Positions 1 to 8,852 of a stretch of 64,000 nucleotides of DNA are shown here, piece by piece. Where the stretch lies: assembly GCA_049431945.1 (NCBI GenBank), contig JBMTDJ010000002.1, forward strand, positions 21,646 through 85,645, written 5' to 3'. Origin of the DNA: Mxb001 sp049431945. GTDB lineage: Bacteria > Actinomycetota > Actinomycetes > S36-B12. The first letter of the stretch is position 1. Each line of letters starts with the position of its first letter. Both the position numbers and the translations under genes were made by a program. The notes under the pieces were generated by a model. It saw only the letters and a program-made list of their open reading frames with translations, was not told the origin of the DNA and did no database searches.

Positions 1-258
1 GTTGGCATCATCCTCGTTGCCGCGGGTGGGAAGCGCCGACCTGGTGCGCACGCTGGCGGATCGGCGGCCTGACCCGGGCCACCGGGGAATCCCGGGTGCC
101 CCTGCGCTATCCTCGCGGGGCACGCCGAGCCCGCACGGGTCCCAGACCGAGTGGCCTCGTGACGTTCTTCGCGGCCCGCGGTAGCCCCTGGCTCTGCGCT
201 CCACGTCGAGCACGGACTCGTCGGGCATCGACCGACAACTATCCGCATCGGAGTCCGC

Positions 259-1710
259 GTGACCTCCCAGACCATCGCACCCCAGGTAGCCGTCAACGAC
301 ATCGGTGACGCTGACGAGTTCCTCGCAGCCATCGATTCGACCATCAAGTACTTCGACGATGGCGACATCGTCGAGGGAACCATCGTCAAGGTCGACCGCG
401 ACGAGGTCCTCCTTGACATCGGCTACAAGACCGAGGGTGTGATTCCCTCCCGCGAACTGTCCATCAAGCACGACGTCGACCCCAGTGAAGTGGTGTCCGT
501 CGGTGACGCTGTGGAAGCCCTCGTCCTGCAAAAGGAGGACAAGGACGGGCGTCTCATCCTGTCGAAGAAGCGCGCCCAGTACGAGCGTGCCTGGGGCACT
601 ATCGAGAAGATCAAGGAGGAGGACGGCGTCGTCGAGGGATCCGTCATCGAGGTCGTGAAGGGTGGTCTCATCCTCGACATCGGCTTGCGCGGGTTCCTCC
701 CGGCCTCCCTGGTGGAGATGCGGCGCGTTCGTGACCTCCAGCCCTACGTCGGCAAGACCCTCGAAGCCAAGATCATCGAGCTGGACAAGAATCGCAACAA
801 TGTGGTTCTTTCGCGCCGCGCGTGGCTCGAGCAGACCCAGAGCGAGGTCCGTCAGACATTCCTCAACAACCTGCAGAAGGGCCAGATCCGCTCCGGCGTG
901 ATCTCCTCCATCGTCAACTTTGGCGCCTTCGTCGATCTTGGCGGCGTGGACGGTCTCGTGCACGTGTCCGAGTTGTCCTGGAAGCACATCGACCACCCCT
1001 CGGAGGTCGTCGAGGTGGGCCAAGAGGTCACCGTCGAGGTGCTCGACGTCGACATGGACCGCGAGCGCGTGAGCCTGTCACTGAAGGCGACGCAGGAGGA
1101 CCCCTGGCAGCATTTTGCGCGCACCCACCAGTTGGGTCAGGTCACGCCCGGCCGAGTCACCAAGCTGGTGCCCTTCGGCGCGTTTGTCCGGGTCGAGGAG
1201 GGCATCGAGGGTCTTGTTCACATCTCGGAGCTCGCCGAGCGCCATGTTGAGATCCCCGAGCAGATCGTCCAGGTCGGTGACGAGATCTTCGTCAAGGTGA
1301 TCGATATCGATCTCGAGCGTCGCCGCATCTCGCTGAGCCTGAAGCAGGCCAACGAGGGCGAAGGGGACGTCGCCGACGAGTTCGATCCCTATCTCTACGG
1401 TATGGCTCCTGCATTCGACGAGGCAGGCAACTACGTCGGCCCCGACGGCTTCGATCCCGAGACCGGGGAGTGGAAGCCAGGCTTCGAGGGTCAGCGGGCC
1501 GAGTGGGAGAAGGAGTACGCCGAGGCGCATGCCCGTTGGGAGGCCCACCGCAAGCAGGCTGCCGAGATGCGGACCGCGGATGCCGAGCAGGCCGTGGCCG
1601 AAGGCACGGCGACGGAGTACTCCTCGTCCACCGAGGACACCGAGGCCGGCTCGCTAGCCTCGGATGAGTCCCTCCAGGCACTGCGCGACAAGCTCGCCGG
1701 CGACGCCTAG
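259..1710 (+). CDS. rpsA: 30S ribosomal protein S1
   Basis: Ribosomal protein S1 binds mRNA on the 30S subunit and helps translation initiation. The 483-residue product has four S1 RNA-binding domains at about residues 35-104, 122-187, 208-277 and 294-363; domains three and four carry the typical NFGAFVDL and PFGAFVRV strands followed by GLVHVSEL and GLVHISEL. A low-complexity acidic and Ala/Glu-rich tail fills residues 365-483. Four domains rather than six is the usual actinobacterial form. The GTG start has GGAG a few bases upstream. The 258 bases before it hold no gene that I can support, and I see no convincing promoter there. In other actinobacteria rpsA lies next to coaE; here one gene intervenes. 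Confidence 0.97.
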   Translation: MTSQTIAPQVAVNDIGDADEFLAAIDSTIKYFDDGDIVEGTIVKVDRDEVLLDIGYKTEGVIPSRELSIKHDVDPSEVVSVGDAVEALVLQKEDKDGRLILSKKRAQYERAWGTIEKIKEEDGVVEGSVIEVVKGGLILDIGLRGFLPASLVEMRRVRDLQPYVGKTLEAKIIELDKNRNNVVLSRRAWLEQTQSEVRQTFLNNLQKGQIRSGVISSIVNFGAFVDLGGVDGLVHVSELSWKHIDHPSEVVEVGQEVTVEVLDVDMDRERVSLSLKATQEDPWQHFARTHQLGQVTPGRVTKLVPFGAFVRVEEGIEGLVHISELAERHVEIPEQIVQVGDEIFVKVIDIDLERRRISLSLKQANEGEGDVADEFDPYLYGMAPAFDEAGNYVGPDGFDPETGEWKPGFEGQRAEWEKEYAEAHARWEAHRKQAAEMRTADAEQAVAEGTATEYSSSTEDTEAGSLASDESLQALRDKLAGDA

Positions 1711-1725
1711 TCGCCCTGGGTCGCT

Positions 1726-3501
1726 TTGACGACCGTGTCGACATCTACCAAGGCCCGCGAGTCGCGAATCCTCCTCTGGGGAATCGCGGCCGCGGGCCTG
1801 GTCGTTCACTTCTGGGCCGCGTGGCGTGGCTTCTTCCATATGGACGACTTCTTCTACCTTGCGGACGCGAGCAAGCCGTTCGGCGAATACGCGACCCAGA
1901 TCTACAACGGGCACCTCATGCCGGCGCAATTCGCCATCGTCTGGGTCAGCCAGGCGATCGCTCCGATGTCGTGGTCCCTCGCAGCGCTGGTGGTAACGGC
2001 CCTCTGGGGCGCCACCCTGAGCGCGGCCGTTGTTCTGCAGCGATCCTTGTTCGGATCAAGTCCCTGGGCCGCCGCCAGCGTCATGCTCATCGCGGTCGCG
2101 CCGCTGCTGACCACAGTGACCGTTTGGTACGCGTCAGCGTTGCAGATCCTCCCCTGGGCCGCCACGTTCATGTGGATGCTGTATTTCGCCACACGCTATA
2201 TGCGTGACCCGCGCTGGATCTGGATCGCAGCCGCGACGGCCTGCTTCGTGATCGGGCTTGCGTTCTGGCAGAAGTCGCTGCTGTACCTCCCGGTTGTCCT
2301 GTGGCTCTGCTGGCGCTACTGGCCGGGGCAAGGTCGACTCGGGCTCAGGGGGCTGGGCCGTCGATGGTGGCTGCCGGCGCTCACCGTGCCGCTCGCCGTG
2401 GGCTACGGCGTGGCCTACCTCGCTCTGCAACCGGAGGCCGTGCTGCGCAGCCAGCCCACCAGCCAACAGTTCCTCGAGTCGCTGCGGATCACGCTGGGTG
2501 AGGTGTGGCTTCCCGGCTACTTCGGGGCGCCGTGGACCGGGTTCACCGATGCGCTCGTTCCCGGCACCACCTCGGCGTGGTGGCTCTTCTTCCTAGCCGT
2601 CCAGGTGGTCATCGGCCTGGTGCTCATCTCCGTGATCCGATGGAGGTCGGCGTGGAATGCCTGGTTCATCATCGCGGTCTTTGCCGTCGTCACCGTGGTC
2701 CTATTTGTTTTCGGCCGCATCAACGTGTTCGGGATCGTTCTGGCTATCGATCCTCGCTACGTCGAGGACCTGTTCGTCGTAGGGGCGGTGGTCCTGCCTT
2801 TCGCCTTCGTCAGGCCCACGGGCTCGCCGCTGCCCGCACCGCGTGATCTTGCGTGGCTACCCCGGGGTGTGCCTGCGTGGGTTCAGGCCCTGGGCTGGCT
2901 CGCATTCGCGAATCTCCTCATCATCCCCACGATCGCGGTCGGACGCAGTTGGCACGACACTCCTGCGCAGAGATACATAGCCAACGTCCGCGAAGTTGCT
3001 GCCGAAAATCCCGGAATCGTCGTGTTCGATCGCAAGGTGCCGGAGATGGTGATGTCCAACCTGTTCCTGGAGCGGTCCAACGCCTCGTATGTGCTTGCTG
3101 GAGCTCGCCTGCCGATCTCGTGGAATGGCGCTGGTGAGCAGGTCTTCATCCTGGACGACGAGGGACGGGTGCGTGCGGCAACACTTGCCGCGAGCTCAAC
3201 ATCGGTGCCAGGCTTCGATGGGGACTGCGGCTACACGGTCTTTGGAGGCACCTCCACCATCGAGCTCGACACGACACTGTTCGAATGGACGTGGATCGGC
3301 CAGTTGGACTACCTCGCGGCGGAATCAGGTGTTCTGCAGGTGGCCTTGGACGGACAGCCCGTATCCGTGCCAGTGCAGAAGGGGCCGGGACGGGTGCAAT
3401 TCGTCGTGGTCGGTGGCGGAGACACCCTGCGGATCACCCCTCCGGAGGGCGTCGGTGTCTGCATCGCCTCGGCAGTTCTGGGGCAGGATGGTCCCGCATG
3501 A
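1726..3501 (+). CDS. Polytopic membrane protein, possibly GT-C-type glycosyltransferase-like
   Basis: Not assigned to a named family. The 591-residue product has about ten hydrophobic segments between residues 15 and 400, then a C-terminal region of roughly 180 residues without membrane segments that is probably extracytoplasmic. A short acidic motif (HMDDFFY, near residue 39) follows the first membrane segment, as in GT-C glycosyltransferases that use polyprenyl-linked sugars; this likeness is inferred from topology and motif position only. The TTG start is uncertain: an in-frame GTG lies three codons downstream and neither has a clear ribosome binding site, so translation may depend on readout from rpsA 15 bases upstream. 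Its last codon overlaps the coaE start (ATGA). Its place inside the usual rpsA-coaE pair is unusual. Confidence 0.75.
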   Translation: MTTVSTSTKARESRILLWGIAAAGLVVHFWAAWRGFFHMDDFFYLADASKPFGEYATQIYNGHLMPAQFAIVWVSQAIAPMSWSLAALVVTALWGATLSAAVVLQRSLFGSSPWAAASVMLIAVAPLLTTVTVWYASALQILPWAATFMWMLYFATRYMRDPRWIWIAAATACFVIGLAFWQKSLLYLPVVLWLCWRYWPGQGRLGLRGLGRRWWLPALTVPLAVGYGVAYLALQPEAVLRSQPTSQQFLESLRITLGEVWLPGYFGAPWTGFTDALVPGTTSAWWLFFLAVQVVIGLVLISVIRWRSAWNAWFIIAVFAVVTVVLFVFGRINVFGIVLAIDPRYVEDLFVVGAVVLPFAFVRPTGSPLPAPRDLAWLPRGVPAWVQALGWLAFANLLIIPTIAVGRSWHDTPAQRYIANVREVAAENPGIVVFDRKVPEMVMSNLFLERSNASYVLAGARLPISWNGAGEQVFILDDEGRVRAATLAASSTSVPGFDGDCGYTVFGGTSTIELDTTLFEWTWIGQLDYLAAESGVLQVALDGQPVSVPVQKGPGRVQFVVVGGGDTLRITPPEGVGVCIASAVLGQDGPA

Positions 3502-4094
3502 GGATCGCGCTGACGGGCGGCATTGGCTCGGGCAAGAGCACTGTCGCCCGCCTGCTGGCTGACCACGGGGCGATGATCGTCGACGCTGACGCGATCGCGC
3601 GCGAAGTCGTCGCACCGGGCCAGCCGGCCCTTGACGAGATCGCGGCCGCCTTCGGTCCCGACGTCGTCGCGCCCGACGGCACCTTGGATCGGGCTCGCCT
3701 GGCAAGCATTGTCTTCGGCGACGACGAGGCCTTGGCCCGCCTGAACGCCATCACCCATCCGCGGATCGCCGAGCGCAGCGCGGAGCTGCTCGCCCAGGCG
3801 CCGGAGGATGCCGTCGTCGTCTACGACATGCCGCTCTTGGTCGAGCAGGGTCCTTCCGCCGTCCAGGGGTGGGATCTCGTCATCGTCGTGGACAGTTCGG
3901 ATGACATTCGTCTTGAGAGGCTCGTCGCGCGCGGCATGGAACCGCAGGACGCTCGGCGCCGCATGGACGCCCAGGCCTCGCGAGCGGAGCGGAGCGCGGT
4001 GGCCGACATCGTCCTCGACAACTCGGGCTCGCACGAGGGGCTCGAAGCCCAGGTGGACCTGCTCTGGGCGCAGGTGACCGCCCCTGGCACCTAG
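3498..4094 (+). CDS. coaE: Dephospho-CoA kinase
   Basis: Phosphorylates the 3'-hydroxyl of dephospho-CoA with ATP, the last step of coenzyme A synthesis, in the cytoplasm. The 198-residue protein begins MRIALTGG and has the P-loop GGIGSGKST at residues 7-15, the DADAIAREV segment near 28, and the HPRI and DMPLL motifs typical of the family. Length matches stand-alone bacterial CoaE; the C-terminal UPF0157 extension of the mycobacterial enzyme is absent. The ATG overlaps the stop of the upstream membrane protein gene by four bases, so the two are probably translated together. An in-frame extension to 3285 exists but lies wholly inside the upstream gene. Its TAG stop forms the first half of the proposed uvrB -10 box. 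Confidence 0.96.
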   Translation: MRIALTGGIGSGKSTVARLLADHGAMIVDADAIAREVVAPGQPALDEIAAAFGPDVVAPDGTLDRARLASIVFGDDEALARLNAITHPRIAERSAELLAQAPEDAVVVYDMPLLVEQGPSAVQGWDLVIVVDSSDDIRLERLVARGMEPQDARRRMDAQASRAERSAVADIVLDNSGSHEGLEAQVDLLWAQVTAPGT

Positions 4095-4097
4095 GGT
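4092..4097 (+). promoter_or_regulatory. -10 box, uvrB
   Basis: TAGGGT lies exactly 6 bases before the uvrB ATG, the spacing seen at many genes in this window and expected if the transcript begins at the A of the start codon. The TAG of the hexamer is the stop codon of coaE. A GGTGGA run between box and start could alternatively act as a ribosome binding site on a longer transcript. Confidence 0.6.
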
Positions 4098-4103
4098 GGA
4101 CCT

Positions 4104-6152
4104 ATGCGTCCCGTGACCGACCTCGTGCGGACGGTGGCGCCCATCGAGGTCGTAGCCGACTACGAGCCCTCCGGGGACCAGCCGCAGGCGATCACCGAGC
4201 TCACCGAGCGGATCGAGGCGGGGGAGCGCGACATCGTGCTCCTGGGCGCGACGGGGACGGGCAAGAGCGCCACGGCCGCGTGGCTGATCGAGAAGGTCCA
4301 ACGACCCACGATCGTCATGGCGCCCAACAAGACACTTGCTGCGCAGCTCGCCAATGAGTTCCGGGAGCTCCTGCCGAACAACGCTGTGGAGTACTTCGTC
4401 TCGTACTACGACTACTACCAGCCTGAGGCGTACGTGCCGCAGACGGACACCTACATCGAGAAGGACTCCTCGATCAACGAGGAGGTCGAACGTCTCCGGC
4501 ACTCGGCGACCAACTCGCTGCTCACGCGGCGCGATGTGGTTGTCGTCGCCACGGTTTCAGCCATCTACGGCCTGGGAACTCCGCAGGAATACGTCGATCG
4601 CATGCTCCGACTACGGGTGGGCGAGGAGCACGACCGGGACGCGCTGTTGCGCCGCCTGGTCGACATCCAGTACACCCGCAACGACACTAGTTTCGAGCGG
4701 GGCACCTTCAGGGTTCGCGGGGATACCCTCGAGGTCTTCCCCGTCTACGAGACTCATCCGGTGCGTATCGAGATGTTCGGTGACGAGGTCGAGCGCCTCA
4801 TGACCCTTCACCCGGTGACGGGGGAGATCCTCACCGAGGACGAGGAGCTGTACATCTTCCCGGCGACTCACTACGTCGCCGGTCCGGAGCGGATGGCCCG
4901 CGCCATCGAGGATATTGAGGCCGAACTGGCCCAACGTCTCGCCGAGTTGGAGGCACAGGGCAAGCTCCTCGAGGCGCAGCGATTGCGCATGCGCACGACG
5001 TACGACATCGAGATGATGCGCCAGGTGGGAAGTTGCTCGGGCATCGAGAACTACTCACGGCACATCGATGGTCGTGAGCAGGGCTCACCCCCCAACTGCC
5101 TCCTGGACTATTTCCCGGAGGACTTCCTGCTCATCGTGGATGAGTCCCATGTGACGGTTCCCCAGATTGGTGCCATGTACGAGGGGGACATGAGCCGCAA
5201 GCGCACCCTCGTGGATCACGGATTCCGTCTGCCAAGCGCTATGGACAACCGCCCGTTGCGCTGGGAGGAGTTTCGCGAGCGCACCGGACAGACCGTCTAC
5301 CTCTCGGCCACGCCGGGCCCGTTCGAGCTCACGCAATCGGGTGGGGAATTCGTCGAACAGGTCATCCGGCCCACGGGCCTGGTGGATCCGCAGGTGGTCA
5401 TCAAGCCGACCCAGGGCCAGATCGATGACCTCATGGAGGAGATCCGTGTCCGGGCGGCCAGATCCGAGCGGGTGCTCGTGACGACCTTGACCAAGCGCAT
5501 GGCCGAGGACCTCACCGCGTACCTCGAGGAGAACGGAGTCCGCGTCCGCTATCTCCACAGCGAAGTGGACACGCTCAGGCGCGTGGAGCTCCTGCGAGAG
5601 CTCCGGCTGGGTGAGTTCGACGTCCTCGTGGGAATCAATCTGCTTCGCGAGGGCCTTGATCTGCCCGAGGTCTCCCTCGTGAGCATCCTCGACGCGGACA
5701 AGGAGGGCTTCCTTCGCTCCGACACGTCTCTCATTCAGACGATCGGGCGCGCGGCTCGCAATGTCAGTGGCGAGGTGCACATGTACGCCGACACGGTGAC
5801 CGCGTCGATGGCGCGCGCCACCCACGAGACGAATCGACGTCGCGACAAGCAGATGGCGTACAACACCGAGCATGGAATCGATCCCGCACCCCTGCGCAAG
5901 AAGATTGGTGACATCACCGACCTGCTGGCGAGGGAGGATGCAGACACATCGGAACTGCTCGGATCAGCGGATGCGCCCGTACGGGCTCGCTCCATCGCCG
6001 GGAAGGACCTCGTGGCCCTCATCGAGGAGCTCACGGCTGCGATGCATCAGGCGGCGGGCGACCTGCAGTTCGAGCTCGCCGCGCGCTACCGCGACGAGGT
6101 GTCTGAACTGAAGAAGGAACTGAGGGGCATGCAGGAAGCGGGCACGGCGTGA
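4104..6152 (+). CDS. uvrB: Excinuclease ABC subunit UvrB
   Basis: UvrB is the damage-verifying helicase-like core of nucleotide excision repair; it is loaded by UvrA and then recruits UvrC. The 682-residue protein has Walker A (GATGTGKS, near residue 48), the beta-hairpin region with YYQPEAYVPQ near 108, the DESH Walker B box near 349, the helicase C motifs including IGRAARN near 554, and a C-terminal UVR motif (about residues 636-671) for contact with UvrC. Full length for the family. The gene ends GTGA, overlapping the following TerC gene. uvrA and uvrC lie 3.4 and 6.8 kb downstream, so all three excinuclease subunits are in one neighbourhood. Confidence 0.98.
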   Translation: MRPVTDLVRTVAPIEVVADYEPSGDQPQAITELTERIEAGERDIVLLGATGTGKSATAAWLIEKVQRPTIVMAPNKTLAAQLANEFRELLPNNAVEYFVSYYDYYQPEAYVPQTDTYIEKDSSINEEVERLRHSATNSLLTRRDVVVVATVSAIYGLGTPQEYVDRMLRLRVGEEHDRDALLRRLVDIQYTRNDTSFERGTFRVRGDTLEVFPVYETHPVRIEMFGDEVERLMTLHPVTGEILTEDEELYIFPATHYVAGPERMARAIEDIEAELAQRLAELEAQGKLLEAQRLRMRTTYDIEMMRQVGSCSGIENYSRHIDGREQGSPPNCLLDYFPEDFLLIVDESHVTVPQIGAMYEGDMSRKRTLVDHGFRLPSAMDNRPLRWEEFRERTGQTVYLSATPGPFELTQSGGEFVEQVIRPTGLVDPQVVIKPTQGQIDDLMEEIRVRAARSERVLVTTLTKRMAEDLTAYLEENGVRVRYLHSEVDTLRRVELLRELRLGEFDVLVGINLLREGLDLPEVSLVSILDADKEGFLRSDTSLIQTIGRAARNVSGEVHMYADTVTASMARATHETNRRRDKQMAYNTEHGIDPAPLRKKIGDITDLLAREDADTSELLGSADAPVRARSIAGKDLVALIEELTAAMHQAAGDLQFELAARYRDEVSELKKELRGMQEAGTA

Positions 6153-7216
6153 ACGTGCCCACGTGGCTGTGGATCGCCACGATCGGGGGCCTTGTGGGGA
6201 TCATCGCTCTCGACCTCATCCTCGTCGACAGCAGGCCGCATGTGTTCGGTCCGCGGGAGGCGACCCGCTGGGTGATCTTCTACATCGCGCTTGCGGTGGC
6301 CTTCGCTGGGTTTGTCTTCTGGTACTTCGGTGCGTCATACGCCGGGCAATTCATTGCCGGGTACATCACCGAGTACTCGCTGAGCGTGGACAACCTCTTC
6401 GTCTTTATGGTCATCCTCTCCGCGTTCGCCGTGCCAGCGGAGCATCGGCACCGGGTGCTCCTCGTGGGCATTGTCATCGCGCTGGTCCTGCGCGGAGCCC
6501 TCATCCTCATCGGTGCCGAGGCCATTGCTCGCTTCGCCGGAACCTTCTTCCTCTTCGGCGCGCTTCTCCTCTATACCGCCGTGAAGGTGTGGCGCAGCCA
6601 CGGGGAGGAGCCTGACCCCGAGGGCAACGCGCTCATCCGATGGCTGGAGAAGCGCGTTCCGACCACGCGGGAGTATCACGGCGCGCGACTCACCGTGCGC
6701 CTGGATGGCCGTCGTCACGTGACCCCGATGCTGCTGGTGATGCTGGCCATCGGCACGACCGATCTGCTCTTCGCTATCGACTCGATCCCGGCGGTATTCG
6801 GTCTCACCAAGGAGGCATACCTGGTCTTCACGGCCAATGCCTTTGCCTTGATGGGGCTGCGGCAGCTCTTCTTCCTCCTCGACGGGCTCTTCTCCAAGAT
6901 CATCTACCTGAACCGGGGGCTAGCGATCATCCTTGGCTTCATCGGGGTCAAGCTCGTCCTCGAGGCCCTTGGCGAAACCACGGACCTGCCCGTGCCTCAC
7001 GTGAGCATCCTCGTGTCACTCGCGGTCATCGTGGGAGTCCTCGCGGCGACCGCCATCGTCAGCCTCGTGGCAGTACGGCGCAATCCGGCGCTTTTGGCCA
7101 CATCGCCGGAATCGGAGGCCGAGATCGCGGCCGCGGCGGACCGTGGGCTGGCGCTTGAGGACCTCGAGCCAGAGGACGGGCAGGACCCGCAGGCGGACCG
7201 GCCGACGCCCGGATAA
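6149..7216 (+). CDS. TerC family integral membrane protein (copy 1)
   Basis: TerC proteins are multi-pass membrane proteins linked to tellurite resistance and, in better studied bacteria, to metal (manganese) export during protein secretion; the role here is not known. The 355-residue product has about nine membrane segments and both family signatures: YSLSVDNLFVF near residue 76 and FAIDSIPAVFG near 209, which carry the membrane-embedded acidic residues. A charged tail of about 45 residues follows the last membrane segment. The GTG overlaps the uvrB stop (GTGA). A second TerC gene follows after 33 bases; the pair is probably an old tandem duplication, with recognisable but clearly diverged sequence. 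Confidence 0.93.
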   Translation: MNVPTWLWIATIGGLVGIIALDLILVDSRPHVFGPREATRWVIFYIALAVAFAGFVFWYFGASYAGQFIAGYITEYSLSVDNLFVFMVILSAFAVPAEHRHRVLLVGIVIALVLRGALILIGAEAIARFAGTFFLFGALLLYTAVKVWRSHGEEPDPEGNALIRWLEKRVPTTREYHGARLTVRLDGRRHVTPMLLVMLAIGTTDLLFAIDSIPAVFGLTKEAYLVFTANAFALMGLRQLFFLLDGLFSKIIYLNRGLAIILGFIGVKLVLEALGETTDLPVPHVSILVSLAVIVGVLAATAIVSLVAVRRNPALLATSPESEAEIAAAADRGLALEDLEPEDGQDPQADRPTPG

Positions 7217-7249
7217 CGTGGAGGGTCTGCCTCACTCCGGGAGGGTTCT

Positions 7250-8254
7250 TTGAGCGTCTCGCTCACGATGTGGCTGGTCACCATCGGCGCCATCCTCGTC
7301 CTTGTCGTGATGGATTTCCTCACGGTCAGTCGCAAGCCGCACGAGGTCTCCTTCAAGGAGGCGGCCCTGTGGTCGATCTTCTACATCGCCATCGCCGTCG
7401 CCTTCGGCGTCTTCATCTGGGTGTGGCAGGGGAGCGACTTTGGGACGCAGTACTTCGCTGCCTACCTCGTGGAGAAGTCGCTCTCGGTCGACAACCTCTT
7501 CGTGTTCGTCATCATTCTCGCCCAGTTCGCGGTGCCGAGCATCTACCACCAGCGGGTGCTCCTCGTCGGAGTCGTCCTGGCCCTCGTCCTGCGCGCGATC
7601 TTCATCGCGATCGGCGCCGCTGCGCTCGCGGCGTTCTCGTTCACCTTCGTCATCTTCGGAGCGATTCTCATCTGGACCGGCGTCCAGCTCTTCCGGCATC
7701 GGGACGCCGACCCAGAGCCGAAGGACAACTTCGTCGTCAAGACCGTGCGACGCTGGTACCCGGTCACGCCGGACTATCACGACACCAAGCTCTTCGTGCG
7801 CATCGACGGCCAGCGGATGATCACCCCGCTCATGCTTGTCATGGTCGCTATCGCGTCCACCGACCTGCTGTTCGCCCTGGATTCGATCCCGGCCACCTTC
7901 GGTGTCACACAAGAGCCCTACCTGGTCTTTACGGCGAATGCCGCCGCATTACTCGGCCTGCGAGCGCTGTATTTCCTGCTCAAGGGCCTGCTGAGCAAGC
8001 TCATCTACCTGTCCATGGGCCTGGCGATCATCCTGGTCTTCATCGGATTCAAGTTGATCCTCACCTTCGCCCACGAGGTGAACAACGACATCCCCAAGAT
8101 CCCGACGGTGTTCTCGCTGGGGGTCATCGCGGCGATCCTCATCATCGTGACCATCGCGTCGTGGATCAAGGTCCGGAAGGACCCCACCGCCACGGCCCAC
8201 GCGGGCACGATCACCAAGCCGAAGCCCCATGACGACGAAGGCTCGTCGGCTTAG
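7250..8254 (+). CDS. TerC family integral membrane protein (copy 2)
   Basis: Second TerC protein, 334 residues, with the signatures KSLSVDNLFVF near residue 77 and FALDSIPATFG near 205 and about nine membrane segments. The TTG start is supported by a strong GGGAGGG ribosome binding site six bases upstream, and the protein aligns with copy 1 from its first membrane segment. As with copy 1, the family points to metal ion transport or membrane stress, but no substrate can be read from the sequence. The C-terminal tail is shorter than in copy 1 and rich in charged residues. It probably shares the uvrB transcript, though the separate ribosome binding site allows independent translation. Confidence 0.92.
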   Translation: MSVSLTMWLVTIGAILVLVVMDFLTVSRKPHEVSFKEAALWSIFYIAIAVAFGVFIWVWQGSDFGTQYFAAYLVEKSLSVDNLFVFVIILAQFAVPSIYHQRVLLVGVVLALVLRAIFIAIGAAALAAFSFTFVIFGAILIWTGVQLFRHRDADPEPKDNFVVKTVRRWYPVTPDYHDTKLFVRIDGQRMITPLMLVMVAIASTDLLFALDSIPATFGVTQEPYLVFTANAAALLGLRALYFLLKGLLSKLIYLSMGLAIILVFIGFKLILTFAHEVNNDIPKIPTVFSLGVIAAILIIVTIASWIKVRKDPTATAHAGTITKPKPHDDEGSSA

Positions 8255-8260
8255 TCCTGG

Positions 8261-8266
8261 CAGACT
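8261..8266 (+). promoter_or_regulatory. Possible -10 box, acetyltransferase gene
   Basis: CAGACT stands 6 bases before the GTG at 8273, the same spacing as the TANNNT boxes elsewhere in the window but with C in the first position. No ribosome binding site is visible, which fits a leaderless transcript. Confidence 0.4.
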
Positions 8267-8272
8267 CTGGCC

Positions 8273-8773
8273 GTGCTCATCCGGGCGGCAACCGCTAGCG
8301 ACCTCGCCGGGGTCGTGGACGTGCATGTCGCATCGTGGGATGCGGCGAAAGACGGTCTGGACCTCGTGACTCGCCGCACCCCCGAGCAGCGAACGGAACT
8401 CTGGACCGCCTTCTTCGCGCAGGGACGCGGCCAGATGTTCGTGGCCGAGGATCAGGGACGTGTGGTGGGCTTCATGGCATTCGGTCCGTCGCGCGACGAC
8501 GATCGTCAGGGGCAGACCGAGATCTACACCCTCTATGTGGACCCCGCGTGGTGGCGGCAGGGGATTGGATCAAGTCTCATGGACCAGGTGTCCGACACCG
8601 GCGGTCCGCTCAGCGTCTGGACCTCCGAGGGGAGCGCTCAGGCTCGCGGCTTCTACGCTCGGCACGGCTTCCATCCCGACGGGGCGACCGAGGCCGGTCA
8701 TCACCTCCCCCAGGTCCGCCTCGTGCGATCCGAGCGTCCAAGCCCTGCTCCGGAAGCGACGGAAGGTCCCTGA
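8273..8773 (+). CDS. GNAT family N-acetyltransferase
   Basis: Cytoplasmic acetyl-CoA-dependent acetyltransferase of unknown substrate. The 166-residue protein shows the GNAT fold order: an N-terminal beta strand with LIRAATASD, a central strand YTLYVDP near residue 85, the acetyl-CoA pyrophosphate-binding loop RQGIGSSL near 95, and a final strand region with ARGFYARHGF near 123, which is typical of small-molecule acetyltransferases. The start is a GTG 18 bases after the TerC stop without a ribosome binding site. It converges on the hydrolase gene that follows; the 79 bases between them hold no clear terminator. Confidence 0.88.
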   Translation: MLIRAATASDLAGVVDVHVASWDAAKDGLDLVTRRTPEQRTELWTAFFAQGRGQMFVAEDQGRVVGFMAFGPSRDDDRQGQTEIYTLYVDPAWWRQGIGSSLMDQVSDTGGPLSVWTSEGSAQARGFYARHGFHPDGATEAGHHLPQVRLVRSERPSPAPEATEGP

Positions 8774-8852
8774 CCCAGAGGTGCATTCGGCCCTCTCAGG
8801 GCACTATCCACCTTGGGTTCACGGCCATCCGATGACGTAGGGGGCCAACGAA

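Noticed and set aside
2..308. Two short overlapping open frames before rpsA
   Set aside because: Arg/Pro-rich translations without a ribosome binding site or recognisable domain; typical of GC-rich noncoding sequence.
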